This document shows positions 37,966-49,800 of a stretch of 64,000 bases of DNA, piece after piece. The notes below the pieces were generated by a model. The model was not told the origin of the DNA and did no database searches. It was given only the letters and a program-made list of their open reading frames with translations. The stretch is taken from contig OZ022258.1 in the NCBI GenBank assembly GCA_963978905.1, positions 49,274,591 through 49,338,590 of the forward strand. The letters are read 5' to 3'. Both the position numbers and the translations under genes were made by a program. The stretch comes from Trichostrongylus colubriformis. Taxonomy: Eukaryota > Nematoda > Chromadorea > Rhabditida > Trichostrongylidae. Each line of letters starts with the position of its first letter. The first letter of the stretch is position 1.

Positions 37966-38690
37966 TCGAGGCTTACAAATGGCACTCAGCTGAAATAAGC
38001 ACTTTCGGTATCCTCTCTTTGTCGCCTACCATCTAGATTGAAGAAAATATTCATATACGCATTCGACACGATAGAGCTTTTTCTTATCTACAAGGAGGTA
38101 GCCCTCGCCTTGAATTCTTTCATAGTTTAATATCTGTGAAGCTTATGAATGGGTGTCCTGTGATCACACTCGCACTTTTTTCACCAAAAATCGAGATTAT
38201 CCAACACTTTTATTGGACAAAGGAACCCTCAATTATAACACCAGATGGATCTGACGATGTCCTCTTCCTTTCAATTGATTTCATCTGACGTGAAAAAGGT
38301 CAGCTTTTTTGTATCTGGGTGGGCCAAAAAAGCAGATCTTTGCTTATGAATCACCCCTTTTTTCTTTATTTTCCCGAGTCTTGAAAACAACAGTTGATCA
38401 AACGATCAAAAACAATTAGAACTTGCAAACCTGAAAAGGGTTTATCGAATTTTGCCCCCGATATCAGATGAAAAAGAAGGATGTCGGAAATGCGAATTTT
38501 TACATTCAGATTACTTCATTTCTAAGCCTCATAAATATTAATCAATCAAAGAAATCTAAAAATAAATAGCACCCGTAGAGCAGGAAAAGCTCTATTGAAT
38601 TGTATATCAGCTTCAACCAACGACGGAAGAAACCTTATGGCTTTAACAAAAGAATTTTGAGAATAAAATTACGAAAGAACATTACGAAGT
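37966..38690 (+). repeat. Hairpin-bearing repeat, inverted relative to 20930-21590
   Basis: Hairpins GATAGAGC...(TATCTAC) at 38070-38091 and GTAGAGC...GCTCTATT at 38575-38596 mark the family. Between them the sequence follows the 21 kb copy in reverse with few differences. Confidence 0.7.
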
Positions 38691-39289
38691 ATAGAGAAAA
38701 AACGGCGAGAACTTGATCTTAAAGCTAATATATGAAGAGTGAACTGTGGAAGGGAATCGCGAGCGCAAACCCATGTGCGCAGCTTCCTTGAAGAGAAGGA
38801 ATCGCAGAGTACCTGGAAAACTTTCCAGTTGTAGAAAATGATGAGGGAAGAGTCTGGCCACATGTATGTTGAATTTCATTCGATGGTACGGGGCGTTGAA
38901 GACAGGTGGGTGAAAGATGGTGACAAGAAAACGATCTCGCAGATTTCTAAGAGAGCAGCAGTGAAGGCGCAAAAGCTAAAGATGAAGAAAAAAGAGCTGC
39001 CCTAGAAGGAGACTCTATGACGAATTGGGACTGAATTCACTGATAGTTTGTGGCGAAAGACGTTTGGTAGAGATTTCTAGAAGCAAAGCTCGAAATCATG
39101 CTCATGTAAAAAGAAAAACAAGTGGACAGTGTTTATACTGCCCTTGTTTCTGAATTTAAATATACTTTCAGCATTGTCTTGTCCCGAAGCCTCGTGTTGA
39201 TCTGAATATGTACTGAACAATGTGAGACTTGCAAGATTTATTCCAAAAGATTCAAAAACACTTTCACAAAAAATGATTGTAAAAGAACG
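38691..39289. other. No recognisable gene
   Basis: A broken plus-strand reading near 38800-39000 is lysine-rich and looks protein-like, but it has stops in every frame. I call nothing here. Confidence 0.35.
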
Positions 39290-39318
39290 TTGCAAAAGTA
39301 TTTTGAACTTTTATTGGC

Positions 39319-39352
39319 AAGCTTTCGGCGCTTAGCGCCTTTCTCAAGCCTG
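39319..39352 (-). ncRNA. Hammerhead-ribozyme-like hairpin, degenerate
   Basis: On the minus strand the order is CTTGAGAAA, a stem GGCGC-TAA-GCGCC (39327-39339), then GAAAGC. Hammerheads have CUGANGA, stem II, GAAA in that order, and Penelope-like elements are known to carry hammerheads in their terminal repeats. Here the stem and the GAAA are right but the CUGANGA core is altered, so I expect little or no cleavage. The hammerhead reading is inference. Confidence 0.4.
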
Positions 39353-39585
39353 AAATGGTACAAATTAAAACCTATCGAGAGACTCTATTTCAGAGTCGCT
39401 CTGGTTTATTTGTACTAAACCGACTTACTGCTGCCACCGGGTTACTATCCTTACCCTTGGTGGGGTCCTTGATAGTGGAGCAGAATTGGTCGACCCACCC
39501 TGACCTAACCCTTAAATAGCGTAGACGTGCTGTGACTGTGATAGTGTTTGGTATCACATTCATTCCACAGTGCATAACACTGCAG

Positions 39586-40254
39586 TCATGTGATTAGTTC
39601 AAGAGAGTCACGCAGTTCGTCTCTGCCATTTATCTCTGGGGATAACCTTCTAATTTCCAGTGCCTCAAGGATTTTTCTTTCCACCGTATTATCGATGGAG
39701 CGGTGCAGTACTCTAACGATAAGGTTAGGGGGCGCCTCGTAGGCATGTTTTTGTGTTCTATGTTTGGAGAAACTATTATTTAAATATGATGTAGGGTTAT
39801 GTAAGGCCCTGCGATGTTCGTCCAGCCGTTTGAAGAGGGGCCTTTTTGTTTCTCCCACGTATTTTTGCCCACATCCCTGACATACTATCAGGTATACTGA
39901 CCCCCGGAGTTGGCATATTTTATCGTTAGTGCAATAAGTGCAACCCTCCCTCCCACATTCATCCTCATAGGGTCTGGAGTAGGTGAGCAACCGTTTTAGA
40001 TTTGGAGGTGGTTTGAATACAAGTTTTATAGGGAGCGAAGAATTCCTAACCACACTGTTGACTTTCCATGCCGTATTTTCGTTGACATACGGCATTATCA
40101 TGGGGATGCCGTCTGCACTGGAATACGGTCTCCATGTTCGCACGTTTAATCGTGTGTATCCGTTTTCGCTAAAAAGCCGACGTCGTCGACGTCGTGTCAC
40201 ACGACGTCGTGTCACACCATGTTGGCGGCGTGGGACCGTGTGACACGATGTCAT
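39586..40254 (-). pseudogene. Penelope-like GIY-YIG endonuclease, C-terminal part
   Basis: The frame of 222 codons reads, after a repeat-derived arginine-rich start of about 30 residues, a linker (IPMIMPYVNENTAW, LVFKPPPNLKRLL), a cysteine pair region (CGREGCTYC), and the GIY-YIG core SVYLIVCQGCGQKYVGET, with the conserved arginine in FKRLDEHR and a glutamate further on. This order is that of the endonuclease half of Penelope-like polyproteins, which nicks target DNA for target-primed reverse transcription. The reverse transcriptase that should precede it is missing, so the frame is a fragment fused by chance to a GACGTC repeat start. No gene neighbours share its orientation as an operon. Confidence 0.7.
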
Positions 40255-40262
40255 GTCACAGT

Positions 40263-40960
40263 CTTATAACTTATATTTTAAGCTTCTTTCTAAACCTATG
40301 CTTGATCTTTTTTTAATTAAGTATAACTCAAATATGAAGGTTATCTACACAGAGCATGGTCCAAGAAAATAACTTTTGATTGTTGAATCATTGAGCTTCT
40401 TAACAAGCGGTAGATAACCATCAGTTATTTTGAAAACAATCAATACACAAATAGTGTCTGCATCTGTGCAACGGGTACCGACTCTTTTGGCGTGTGATGC
40501 AGCGTATTTGCGCCCTTAAATTTTGCACATTCTTGATGACAGCTAACGCATCGCCTGCAGTCATCCTAAAAGCTTAATAGAAAGCTTAACACAAGAAAGC
40601 TTAATTTAAATGTGGTCTATATATTATTATATATGCAGGTGGTAACCTAGTGAAATGCAAAAAGGCGAAAAATGATGGCTTCTCAAAAAAGGTGTCCCTG
40701 TGGGACCGTGTGACAGGATTCACAGCGTAAAATCCCGCTCGGTCCCATGCCCCAGACAAGCGAAAATGCCGCGGTCGTCAATGGGTTAAAGGTTCTTTCG
40801 GATCTCCACATCTCACCGTATGTAGTGATGACGACATTCGATCACAGCCTCTCAAACCTGTTTGGTTTGCGACGAAATTTCCTCTTCAATGTGGCAAATA
40901 TTTTATCGTAGATCGAGTAACCAACTATGGGTTTAGTAAGGTAGTTATCTATAAAATTAT
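40263..40960. other. No recognisable gene
   Basis: The DNA is AT-rich and I recognise no frame. A fragment near 40655-40700 resembles the spacer edge of the fold-back at 7180 and 7570. Confidence 0.4.
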
Positions 40961-41635
40961 GTGTTTGCAGAATAAATGGCCAAAACATAACTGGCCATAA
41001 CTTCGCTTAGACACAACTTTATTTGTCGAAATAAAAACCATTCGAATCGACAAAATTTTGCCAACGATCTGGTAGAGAAAATATGCTATCACGATCAAAT
41101 TCTGGATTGCGAGAATGAATAAAGTCCAAATGGCATTTTTACCCTGCATAGTATTGGCGAATTTTTTCTGACCCAGGTTTGCATCGAGAACCCGGAAAAG
41201 TGGTAATCCGTCAGGGATGTCTGGGGAATAAGCGGGGTGAGGGAGAGGCTCGATGCCTAACTGCATCATTTTTTACTGGGTGCGCAAAACATCGCAAAAC
41301 CCCACAGTTCGCAAGTCACCCGGCAGAAACTGATCGAGACGCTCCTTGATTCCCCAGACCTATTCCGGACGGATTACCACTTTTTCAGCATTCTCGATGC
41401 AAATCTGCGTCAGAAAAAATTCGCCGATACTATGCCCGATAAAAATGCCGTTCTTGACTTTATTGATTCTCGCAGTCTAGAATTTGATCGTGATGGCATA
41501 TTTCCTCTAAACGATCTTTGGCAAAATTCTGTTGATTCGAATGGTTTTTATTTCGACAAATAAAGTTGTGTCTGAGCGAATTTATGGCGTTTTGAAAAAA
41601 GTGGTCCGTTTTGGCCATTTGTTCTGCACACACCT
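40961..41635. mobile_element. Palindrome of two mariner 3' ends
   Basis: Two C-terminal transposase fragments point outward. On the plus strand 41282-41563 is open for 93 codons and reads AKPHSSQVTRQKLIETL, then DSPDLFRTDYHFFSILDANL. On the minus strand 41270-40960 reads LGIEPLPHPAYSPDI and then DANLGQKKFANTM with frameshifts. Beyond both stops lies the same sequence (AAATAAAGTTGTGTCT, then GGCCATTT) in inverted orientation, the outer mariner end. Both halves lack the DNA-binding domain and first catalytic aspartate. The family differs from the deleted mariner at 13 kb. Confidence 0.75.
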
Positions 41636-41961
41636 AATAATTACAATTTACAATTGTAATTAACTGTGTTTCCACAGAAAAAGGTCACATGTATAGGAAA
41701 AATTGCATTCACTGGAAAGGACAAGTATAGTAAAAGTATTCATGTCAGGAAAACTTGTCAGTCAAGCACCAACCTTCAAAAACCTGCGAATCTACCATTG
41801 TTACAAGCACTGATATGATTACTGTCTGAATGGACCGATTACAAAAAACTATCCATCAGCCGATTGCTCGTATATCTCTAGTAAATATCGAAGCCTCCGA
41901 AATTCATTTTCCTGTACAACTTCCTGCTGTGCATCTTAAGTAACGAGTGATCAGGAGAATT

Positions 41962-42060
41962 AAGGAGCTGATATATATGAGCTGATATATATATATGATA
42001 TATGAGCTGATATATATATGATATATAGGAGCTGATATATAGGAGCTATATGTACATAGG
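41962..42060 (+). repeat. AT-rich GAGCTGATATATA microsatellite
   Basis: Irregular repeats of GAGCTGATATAT with AT runs occur here. Confidence 0.85.
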
Positions 42061-42965
42061 CAAAAATTTCAGAGATTAAGACATCCATGAGTAATAGCAA
42101 AAGGCTAATTGATATCTATCTTGCGTTCAACCATTCGATTGGTCAGTCGTCCATGAAATCCTCCAGAACTGAGGAAGAACCGTAGCGTTTCTACAATAAG
42201 ACGATGGTCACTGGGCGTAGCGTATCGCGGCTCCCACGCGGTTTACAGTATCGTGGGGAAAAGATGGAATGCGTCATTAGATGAAACAGTAGCTTGGCTT
42301 GGCTTTATCGCTAGAACATGTCTATAATATCGTAGGAAAACATGATATCCGATGGAATCGCTTACAATCAGCGCCAGGTCAACCATTCCCGAAGCAACAA
42401 ATAGACGTTGGGCCTGATTCCCCCTGGTATGAGCATTCCCGAGTCATGCGCCATACTCTCTTCACGTCTTGAGCTCTTTGACTCTTTTCTCATTTTTTCC
42501 TGCTCTCATTCCCAGATGAATTCTGCTTTTTCATTCTAAAAGCCTGTCTTCTTAATTTGTTTTCAGTGTTGTCTGCACGGAGACAGCGCACTGTATAAGT
42601 GTAGACTCCAGAGCTGAACATTCCTACTGCTCTGAGGCAAAGCAAGGTAGCATTCACAAGGCAAAGCAAAGTATTACGACTTGAATAGCTTCCTAATCAC
42701 GAAATGTAAATCCGATTATTCTAATGGATTGTTGTACTCGAACTGTTTATGCAATATGCAAGGCTGAAAGTTTATATTGAAAGACTATCTTTCTGAATCA
42801 AGACTGGCATTTCAGCGCTTTGCGTACTAAAAAAATAAAATGATTCGAATGATTCACCTCACTAACTTCACTTAAATAATGAATAATAAATATTTCTGCT
42901 ACAGCGTATATCAACAAACATAGATGTAGTGTGTGTGAAGCCTAGCTCGATCTAGTGTTCTCCAG
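42061..42965. other. No recognisable gene
   Basis: I see nothing that I can support. The last exon of the adenylyl cyclase gene (after 43807) might lie here on the minus strand, but I did not find a convincing one. Confidence 0.35.
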
Positions 42966-43060
42966 TGACGAACGAGAACGGATCGAATCTCTGCACGAGG
43001 TGAACTGCACTCTCATCCGTCTGCGGCTAACATCTTGCGACAATGAGACTGATGAAGAAT
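42966..43060 (+). CDS. Possible exon of an unidentified plus-strand gene
   Basis: A 95-nt open segment lies between a TTCTCCAG acceptor and a GTAAGTTG donor. It reads DERERIESLHEVNCTLIRLR then LTSCDNETDEE. Composition and both splice sites look genuine, but I recognise no family and see no neighbouring plus-strand exon. It lies opposite to the cyclase gene's strand. Confidence 0.3.
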
Positions 43061-43806
43061 GTAAGTTGTCCCGTAACAAATCCCTGAACTTTTCACCCCT
43101 CTAAATTAAAACCTCTCCCAAAAATCGCTGAATACATTCCTTTGTCCTGACCCTGATCTCATTCTGATCCCCCTATTGGTGCCAAGAGAAGCCTGATACC
43201 ATGCGAGTGCGTTTCACGATTTATTTCATACTTCGCTCATGTAGACAACATGCGGACAAAGCAGAAGATTTGTACCAGTATTCATCAATAAATTAATATT
43301 ATAGTTATAATTCTATCATAAATAAGTAGATCAATCAATCAGCACCAAAAGCGTTGAATGGCCGCTCAGGAAGTACTGGGAAGGTTGGAGATGTTTGAAA
43401 CGGACGAATTTCTTTTCGAATCGATTTCTATGAGAAATGTTTCCATTGGCTCCTGAAAATGAGTGATTTACACACTTCCGCTTCATCTGTGGCACTTGCG
43501 AATGTGACGGACAGTGAGCAACTCAAGCGAAATAATATGACTTTGTGTGCATTTAGCGTTGATCGATTATTCATGGAGTGCGCCGCGCATTCAACTCCAC
43601 TCAGAATCGTGAAAGCATCGCAACCAATTTTAATAGCTCAGGCTCAAAGCATTTTAATAGGCTCAAAGCACTCTAGTATAAAGAATGCCGCCGAATAATT
43701 CGATGCTTCCACGCTGCTATAGTGTAGGGAAATGAAAAATGACCCATAACGCCAAGGGTAGGCTGAGATTTAGAAAAAAAGAAAAAATTGAATACTGATG
43801 ACTCAC

Positions 43807-43890
43807 TTTGACACCCTTCACTTTAATTTTCCCACGGCTTTGCACGCGATAGCCACCGCGTTTCAGAATTTCACCCATTTCTGTAGTCAC
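43807..43890 (-). CDS. Adenylyl cyclase exon: C2, KVKG segment
   Basis: The 28 codons in phase 0 lie between a TTTTTCAG acceptor and a GTGAGT donor. They read [20 protein letters not shown] and KIKVKG. The lysine of KVKG corresponds to the phosphate-binding lysine of the C2 domain. The usual following segment (G-E-M, then TYFL) must be in an exon further down. Confidence 0.85.
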
Positions 43891-46800
43891 CTGAAAAAGC
43901 CTGTGGAAACCGAGAAAAAGGAGAACGATTAGAAGGAAGCTGAGCCAAAATTTAAAAAAAAAAACTTGCTTGCACAGTGGACAGCGATCATCCTTATCAA
44001 CAGTGCAATAGAGATACAGAGAAGCAGTAGCAACAGCTTAAAGGAATCGTCCACGGAAAATGAGTTTTTGTGTTACCCTCATGTTTATGTTGTATTTGCC
44101 TAATGTTGGCCTCATGTAAAATTTCACGCGAAAAAATGTGAATCTGGCTGAGATACAGCACCACAATGTGCGGTCCCAGTGGCCGGGGCCTCCGTGTAAA
44201 AGCCTCGTCCCGTCTTCCGCCGTCGTTGGGAACGGAGAGTGGGACTGTTTACGTAACCTTCTGTTCCTACAATGCGTCTCCGACCACGGCGGACGCGGTA
44301 CGAGGCTTTTACACGGAGGCCCCGCCCACTGGGACCGCACTTTGTGGTGCTGTATCTCAGCCAGATTCACATTTTTTCGCGTGAAATTTTGCATGAGGCC
44401 AACATTAGGCAAATACAACATAAATATATGGGTAACACAAAAACTCATTTTCCGTGGACGATTCCTTTAAAAGACGCTATGGGGGGTCATCATGGTCGAA
44501 TGTAGGAAATGGAAATTGAGGTGCTCAAAAGTGCAATAGAAGAGAAAAACCAAACGCGCAAAACCCTCGTGATCGATCGAAGACAGTTTTGAACACTGAA
44601 GGAGGTGATGCAAACGGCAAGGCTACCTAATTCAACCAGCAATTTTTCATTTGAGTACCCCGCCCTTCAAAACTGCTCGGTCATCGGAAACCGTATGATC
44701 GCAACCCGATTCAACTAGGCAGCCTCACATTTCAAGGAAAGAGAGTTACTCTACAGATCACCTTTAAAAATCGGCCATTCCTTTCACAGAGTACATGCCA
44801 CCTCAGTGCCGATTCCCCTAACTTGTAATGGTAATTTTAAGAAGATCGAGGCCGTAAGGGGTCTATGATCTCAGCTGTTTTGAGAGGTGCACTTTCTCAC
44901 ACCCAAAGGCCGTGAAAAAGAGGAACCAGTCGATCATCATTCCTTCTGTGGATCCACTACTCCCGATCTCTCAGAACTATGATTGGTGGTCTGCGTCCAC
45001 GTACCTGACCTTGATGGGGGTACGTAAGTGAGCAGAGACCACCAGTTACAGTCTCTGAGAGATCTGAGTGGGACACTAATCGAAATTTTTTACAGCAATG
45101 GTGCTTAAAAGACTCTATGTAACAGGCTTAGGTAGGAGATTTATGCGGGCTTCTAGATATTTTCTTCGGAAAATCGATAAGAGAAAAAGAAGTAATGTTC
45201 GTTTCCAATGCTATACCAAACGAATCCAAAACCTCACATGTATTTTCCTCGGTTCGCCATGGGTATCCATCCTACTGGCGAGGTTCACCGTATTCCCCCA
45301 GATATCGTACTGAGGCTTTTGAGCTCCAATAACACCAGCTACTAGTGGGCCAACGCTCATGCCTGCAAGAAGAAGATGAGAAAATTCAAAGCGTTGAAAT
45401 CATTCTTAAGTTGAATTTCTAATTGTTCTAGAGCAGGAAAGGCAATCTTTCATTTCTTATGTATAAAGTTCATATAGAAGGGTGCGGATTGTGGGAGTTG
45501 AGCAACAGATCCGCTATCCATTGCTGAGGGCTGAAAGGGGAGGGGGTAGGAAGATTCCCATCACGATTGGACCATCGCCCACAACAAAACGACTCCTCAT
45601 TTATTCGGAATCGGCGGCTTCTTAACAGACCCCGAGCCTTTATCGGGCTGCGTGTGTATTCAAATACATACGTGATCTCGGATTAGCGTTGAAGGTATGG
45701 CGCATACCAAGCAGTAACGCTGGGGCTCGGTATTATGGACATTGTCGTTATTATTTTTGACAGCACCACTTTATATTAGCAGTATATGACATGACTACTC
45801 GGGCTAGCGCACTCTTTTGCGCGCGATACATCGCAGGCGTCAGTGGGTCAATCGGTATTGCTTTTTTATGAATTTTCTCATTGTCTGTACCCATTACCAT
45901 ATGAGGCTCCACTCACCACCTTGGTCGCTTCCCCACTCGCTTCAAGTATATTTGTTGTGTCCTTGTCGGCAGGTAGAGAGCAGGAAGCTTTATTGGAAGG
46001 CATGACACACAATTGAGACGAACCATACCATAGAAGCACTTATATAGAGCAACTGTTGATGTAAACATGTTTGGTAGTACAATCATACATAAACAGTGTT
46101 CATTGCTTTATTCACAGTGAGATCACTCGGCTGCCCCAACACCTCCCCCCTAAGATTGACGTCCATAATACGACTTGGCGTATGGATCAATCTGAAGAAA
46201 TTCTGGCGGGTGTCGAATTCGAGTCGATCGTCGGTGTGTAGTTGAAGGTGTAGGTATGGTTGTAGTCGTCGTTTCTGTCGACTTCGTGGTCGATGTAGTT
46301 GCGGCTAGAGTAGGATACGATGGCAATGTAGGTTGTGGTTGTGAAGGTGGAGCTGAGGAGTTGAACGGCACGTCGAATGCTTCCATCAGCTGAGTTGCTG
46401 TTTCCATCGAGGTACGGGGAAGTAGCTGATTCACGTGACGTTTCCAGATGCTTCCTTGAACCATAACGTCGTACAGGGCGCGTCCGTGTCGGAGTAGAAT
46501 GCGTCCAGGAGACCATCGTGGTTGTCCGGAGCGGTAGTCTCGGGCGTAGACAAGATCGTCCGGCTCAAACTTTCTGGGCCTAGCTCCATGTCGGCGATTG
46601 AACTGCTTTTCCATGTCGGTGCTTTGCGAGCTTCCTGTTTCTCCATTAGGTCTGAGGAGGTCCAAAGTGCTGCGAAGGTGTCGTCCGATGAAGTTTTCTG
46701 CAGGACTGCGTCCATCGGGCGATGAGGCACATGGCGTATTTCTGTAGGTGAAGAGAAAGGTTTGTAGAGCATCCGTTGTCGTACCATTGTTCTTCAGTTT

Positions 46801-49800
46801 TCGAAGTGTCCGCTTGAAAGTATCCACGAATCGCTCAGCCTGTCCATTCGACTGAGGATGGAACGGTGGTGACCGGATATGTTCAATACCTTTCTTCCGA
46901 CAGAAGTCTTGGAACTCGGTGGAAGTGAATTGGGTTCCATTGTCAGATACGATGATTTGAGGAAATCCGAATCTTGCAAAAAGGCTTTGGAGTTCCTTCA
47001 GGGTTGCAGTGGTGGTAGTAGAGGTCATCGGTATGATTTCGGGCCACTTGGAAAAGGCATCTACGACCACTAGGTACGAAATTCCGTCAAGAGGACCAGC
47101 ATAGTCAATGTGTATGCGGCTCCATGGTGCACTTGGACGGGGCCAGGGACAAAGGGTGTGTTTGATCGGTGATTTTGCAGCCTCCTGACAGTCAGTGCAG
47201 GTGCGAACTAGTTTCTCCACATCTTCATTGATTCCTGTCCAAAATACATAGCTGCGTGCGAGAGCTTTCATTCGGTTCATCCCTGGGTGTCCTTCATGAA
47301 GTGTCTTTAGGATAGACGGCTGTAGTGATGGTGGGATGATGATACGAGCTCCAAAGAGTAGGCAACCTTGCTGTGTTGACAAGTCATCTCGCAAATGGGC
47401 GTATCTGGCAACGGCAGGTGAGGGCTTTTTCGGCCAAGTATCGTGAGTGACGTGGTCCAAAACTTGGCGTAGGCAGTCGTCCTCAGCTGTAGCACGAGCA
47501 ATATCGTTGGCGCTAAGCGGTAAGCGGCTAACATGGTCGCAGAAGATGGCGTCCACATCTTTGGCAATTTTAGCAATAATCACGTCTTCTTCCGGGGGTG
47601 ACTGGGCGGCAATGAGACGGGAAAGTGCGTCGGCTTGTCCGAAGCTAGTGGTACTACGGTACTCAATGTCGAAATCATAGGCGAGTAGTGTCAATCTCCA
47701 GCGTTGCAAGCGATTTGCAGAGTAGGCCGGGATCCCTTTCTTCGATCCAAAGATTGCTAGAAGGGGTTTATGATCGGTGAGAAGCGTGAAACGGCGTCCA
47801 TAGAGGTATCGATGAAACTTGCGTACGGCGAAGACAAGTGCGAGACCTTCCTTCTCTATCTGGCCATAGTTTTTCTCTGCAGCAGTAAGTGAGCGGCTTG
47901 TATGATAGATGGCTTTCTCGGATCCGTCGTGGTTCCGGTGAGAAATAACTGCTCCGATCCCGTAATCTGAGGCGTCGGCCGCGACGATTATGGGTAACTT
48001 GGGATCATAATGAGTGAGGAGCAGGTCCGAGGCGAGTATTTCCTTGGCGCGTTCGAAGGCAGCGTCGCATTCGGAGTTCCAGTTGAATGAAGCATCTTTC
48101 TTGAGCAGTGAATCCAACGGTGCACGGAGCTGGCGCATTTCTGGCACAAATGCTCCGTAGTGGTTGATGAGTCCGAGGAATGACCGGACCTGGGCGGTAT
48201 CCTTCGGTTTTGGCATCTTGGATATGGCGTCGATCTTTCTTGGATCGGGCCGGCGTCCAGCAGCAGTGATGATATTTCCGAGATAAGTGAGTTGAGTCAT
48301 CACGAAGTGACATTTGTCTATACGGACGCGGAAGCCGTAAGCGGATATCCTTGAGAATAGGGCTTCCAGGTTGGCGTTGTGCTCGGTAATTGTGCGGCCA
48401 GTGACGATGACGTCGTCTAGATAGGCAGCAACGCCGTTGAGTCCAGCAATCATGGAGTCGATGATCTGCTGGAAGATGCCAGGAGCGGACTTGACTCCAA
48501 ATGGTAAACGGTTGTAGCGGTAGAGTCCTCTATGTGTGTTGATAGTGAGGAGCTCTTTGGAGTCGTTGTCGACTTCGATCTGTAGGTAGGCATCCGCGAA
48601 GTCGATCTGAGAGAAGACAGTTCCGCCATTGAGTTTGGTAAAGACGTCCTCTGCGGTGGGCAGTGGGTGTCGGTGCAAGAGCAAAGCGTCGTTGAGTCCT
48701 GTGGAAAAGTCGGCGCAAAGTCGAATGGTACCGTTGGCCTTCCTTACAACGACGATAGGCGCGGCCCACTGTGAGTGGTCGACGGCGGAAATGACGTTTT
48801 GTGCTAGGAGACGGTCGATTTCGGCGTCGAGGAGTGGTACGGAGGCGTAGGGAACAGGTCTTTTCTTGATGAAAATCGGGCGAGCATCGGGCTTAAGAGA
48901 GAGAGTCGCTTTGGTCTTGGTGCAACATCCAAGGCCGGACATGAACACATCAGGGAATGTCCGTTTTAGCTTAGCGACGGTCGCTTCTCGGAGGGCGTCT
49001 TGGTTGAGCGTCTGAACTTTGTGGATGTTGAACTTTTTCAGAACAGAACTGAAGTCCGAAATTTGTTCGATCCACGTGATTCCCAGAAGATCAAGGTCAT
49101 CGGAAACGTAACAGATGCCTTGACCGGGGTGAGCCTTTCCTCGGTTATCCACGACCACGAAAGAAGCTTCAAATTTTCCGTGAATTACAAGTGGTTGACC
49201 GTTGGCTCCTTTGAAGACGTCATAGGTCTTCTGCAGATGTGGGCTTCCGAGCTGCATCCAGGTTGGACGAGAGATAATGGTGACGTCGGCGCCGGTATCC
49301 AACTGGAGATGGGTGGGATGTCCATTAATGTGAACTTCCAGGTACTTCTGAACATCGCCAGCGCGACCGATGGCTCGCTGATACCAAGTGCGGGGCGAAG
49401 ACTGCTTTTGGCGACGTCGTGGTGCAGTCCTTGACTCCTGAGCGGCACTGGTAACTTTGCGGTTTTCTGGGCAGTCTTTCTTCCAATGTTGGTGTTGACA
49501 AATAGGACAAGGTGATGGTGGGGACCGAGGTTTCGGTGGAAGCCGTGGACGTCGCTTTCCCCTTTTCTGAACAGCACAGACGCCAGGTGATGTAACCGCC
49601 TCAACGATTTTGGAATCGTCCTTCACCGATTTCCAGGCGTGGTATTCCTTAGCCAAATCGTCTACGGTAGTGTTTTCGTCTTCATCCAGTCTGCGAAGAA
49701 ATCGTATGCGATAGTCAGCTAGTTCAGGGGCTTGGAAGGCAAACGTCAAAGCTAGACATTCTAGGGTTTCCTGCTTGATATCTTTGAAGTTGGCCTCCAT

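Larger units (their letters stand above)
39290..40262 (-). mobile_element. Penelope-like element, 5'-truncated
   Basis: The minus strand carries the linker and GIY-YIG endonuclease end of a Penelope-like retroelement, followed downstream by a polyadenylation signal (AATAAA, 39310-39315) and a hammerhead-like hairpin (39319-39352). The reverse transcriptase is missing. At the 5' break (about 40178-40262) the sequence turns into short repeats of GACGTCGTGTCACAC, which are not retroelement sequence. The element is a dead 3' fragment. Confidence 0.75.

Noticed and set aside
44038..44470. Coding potential of the 110-136 residue frames in the MITE
   Set aside because: Frames on both strands are mirror images from the palindrome.
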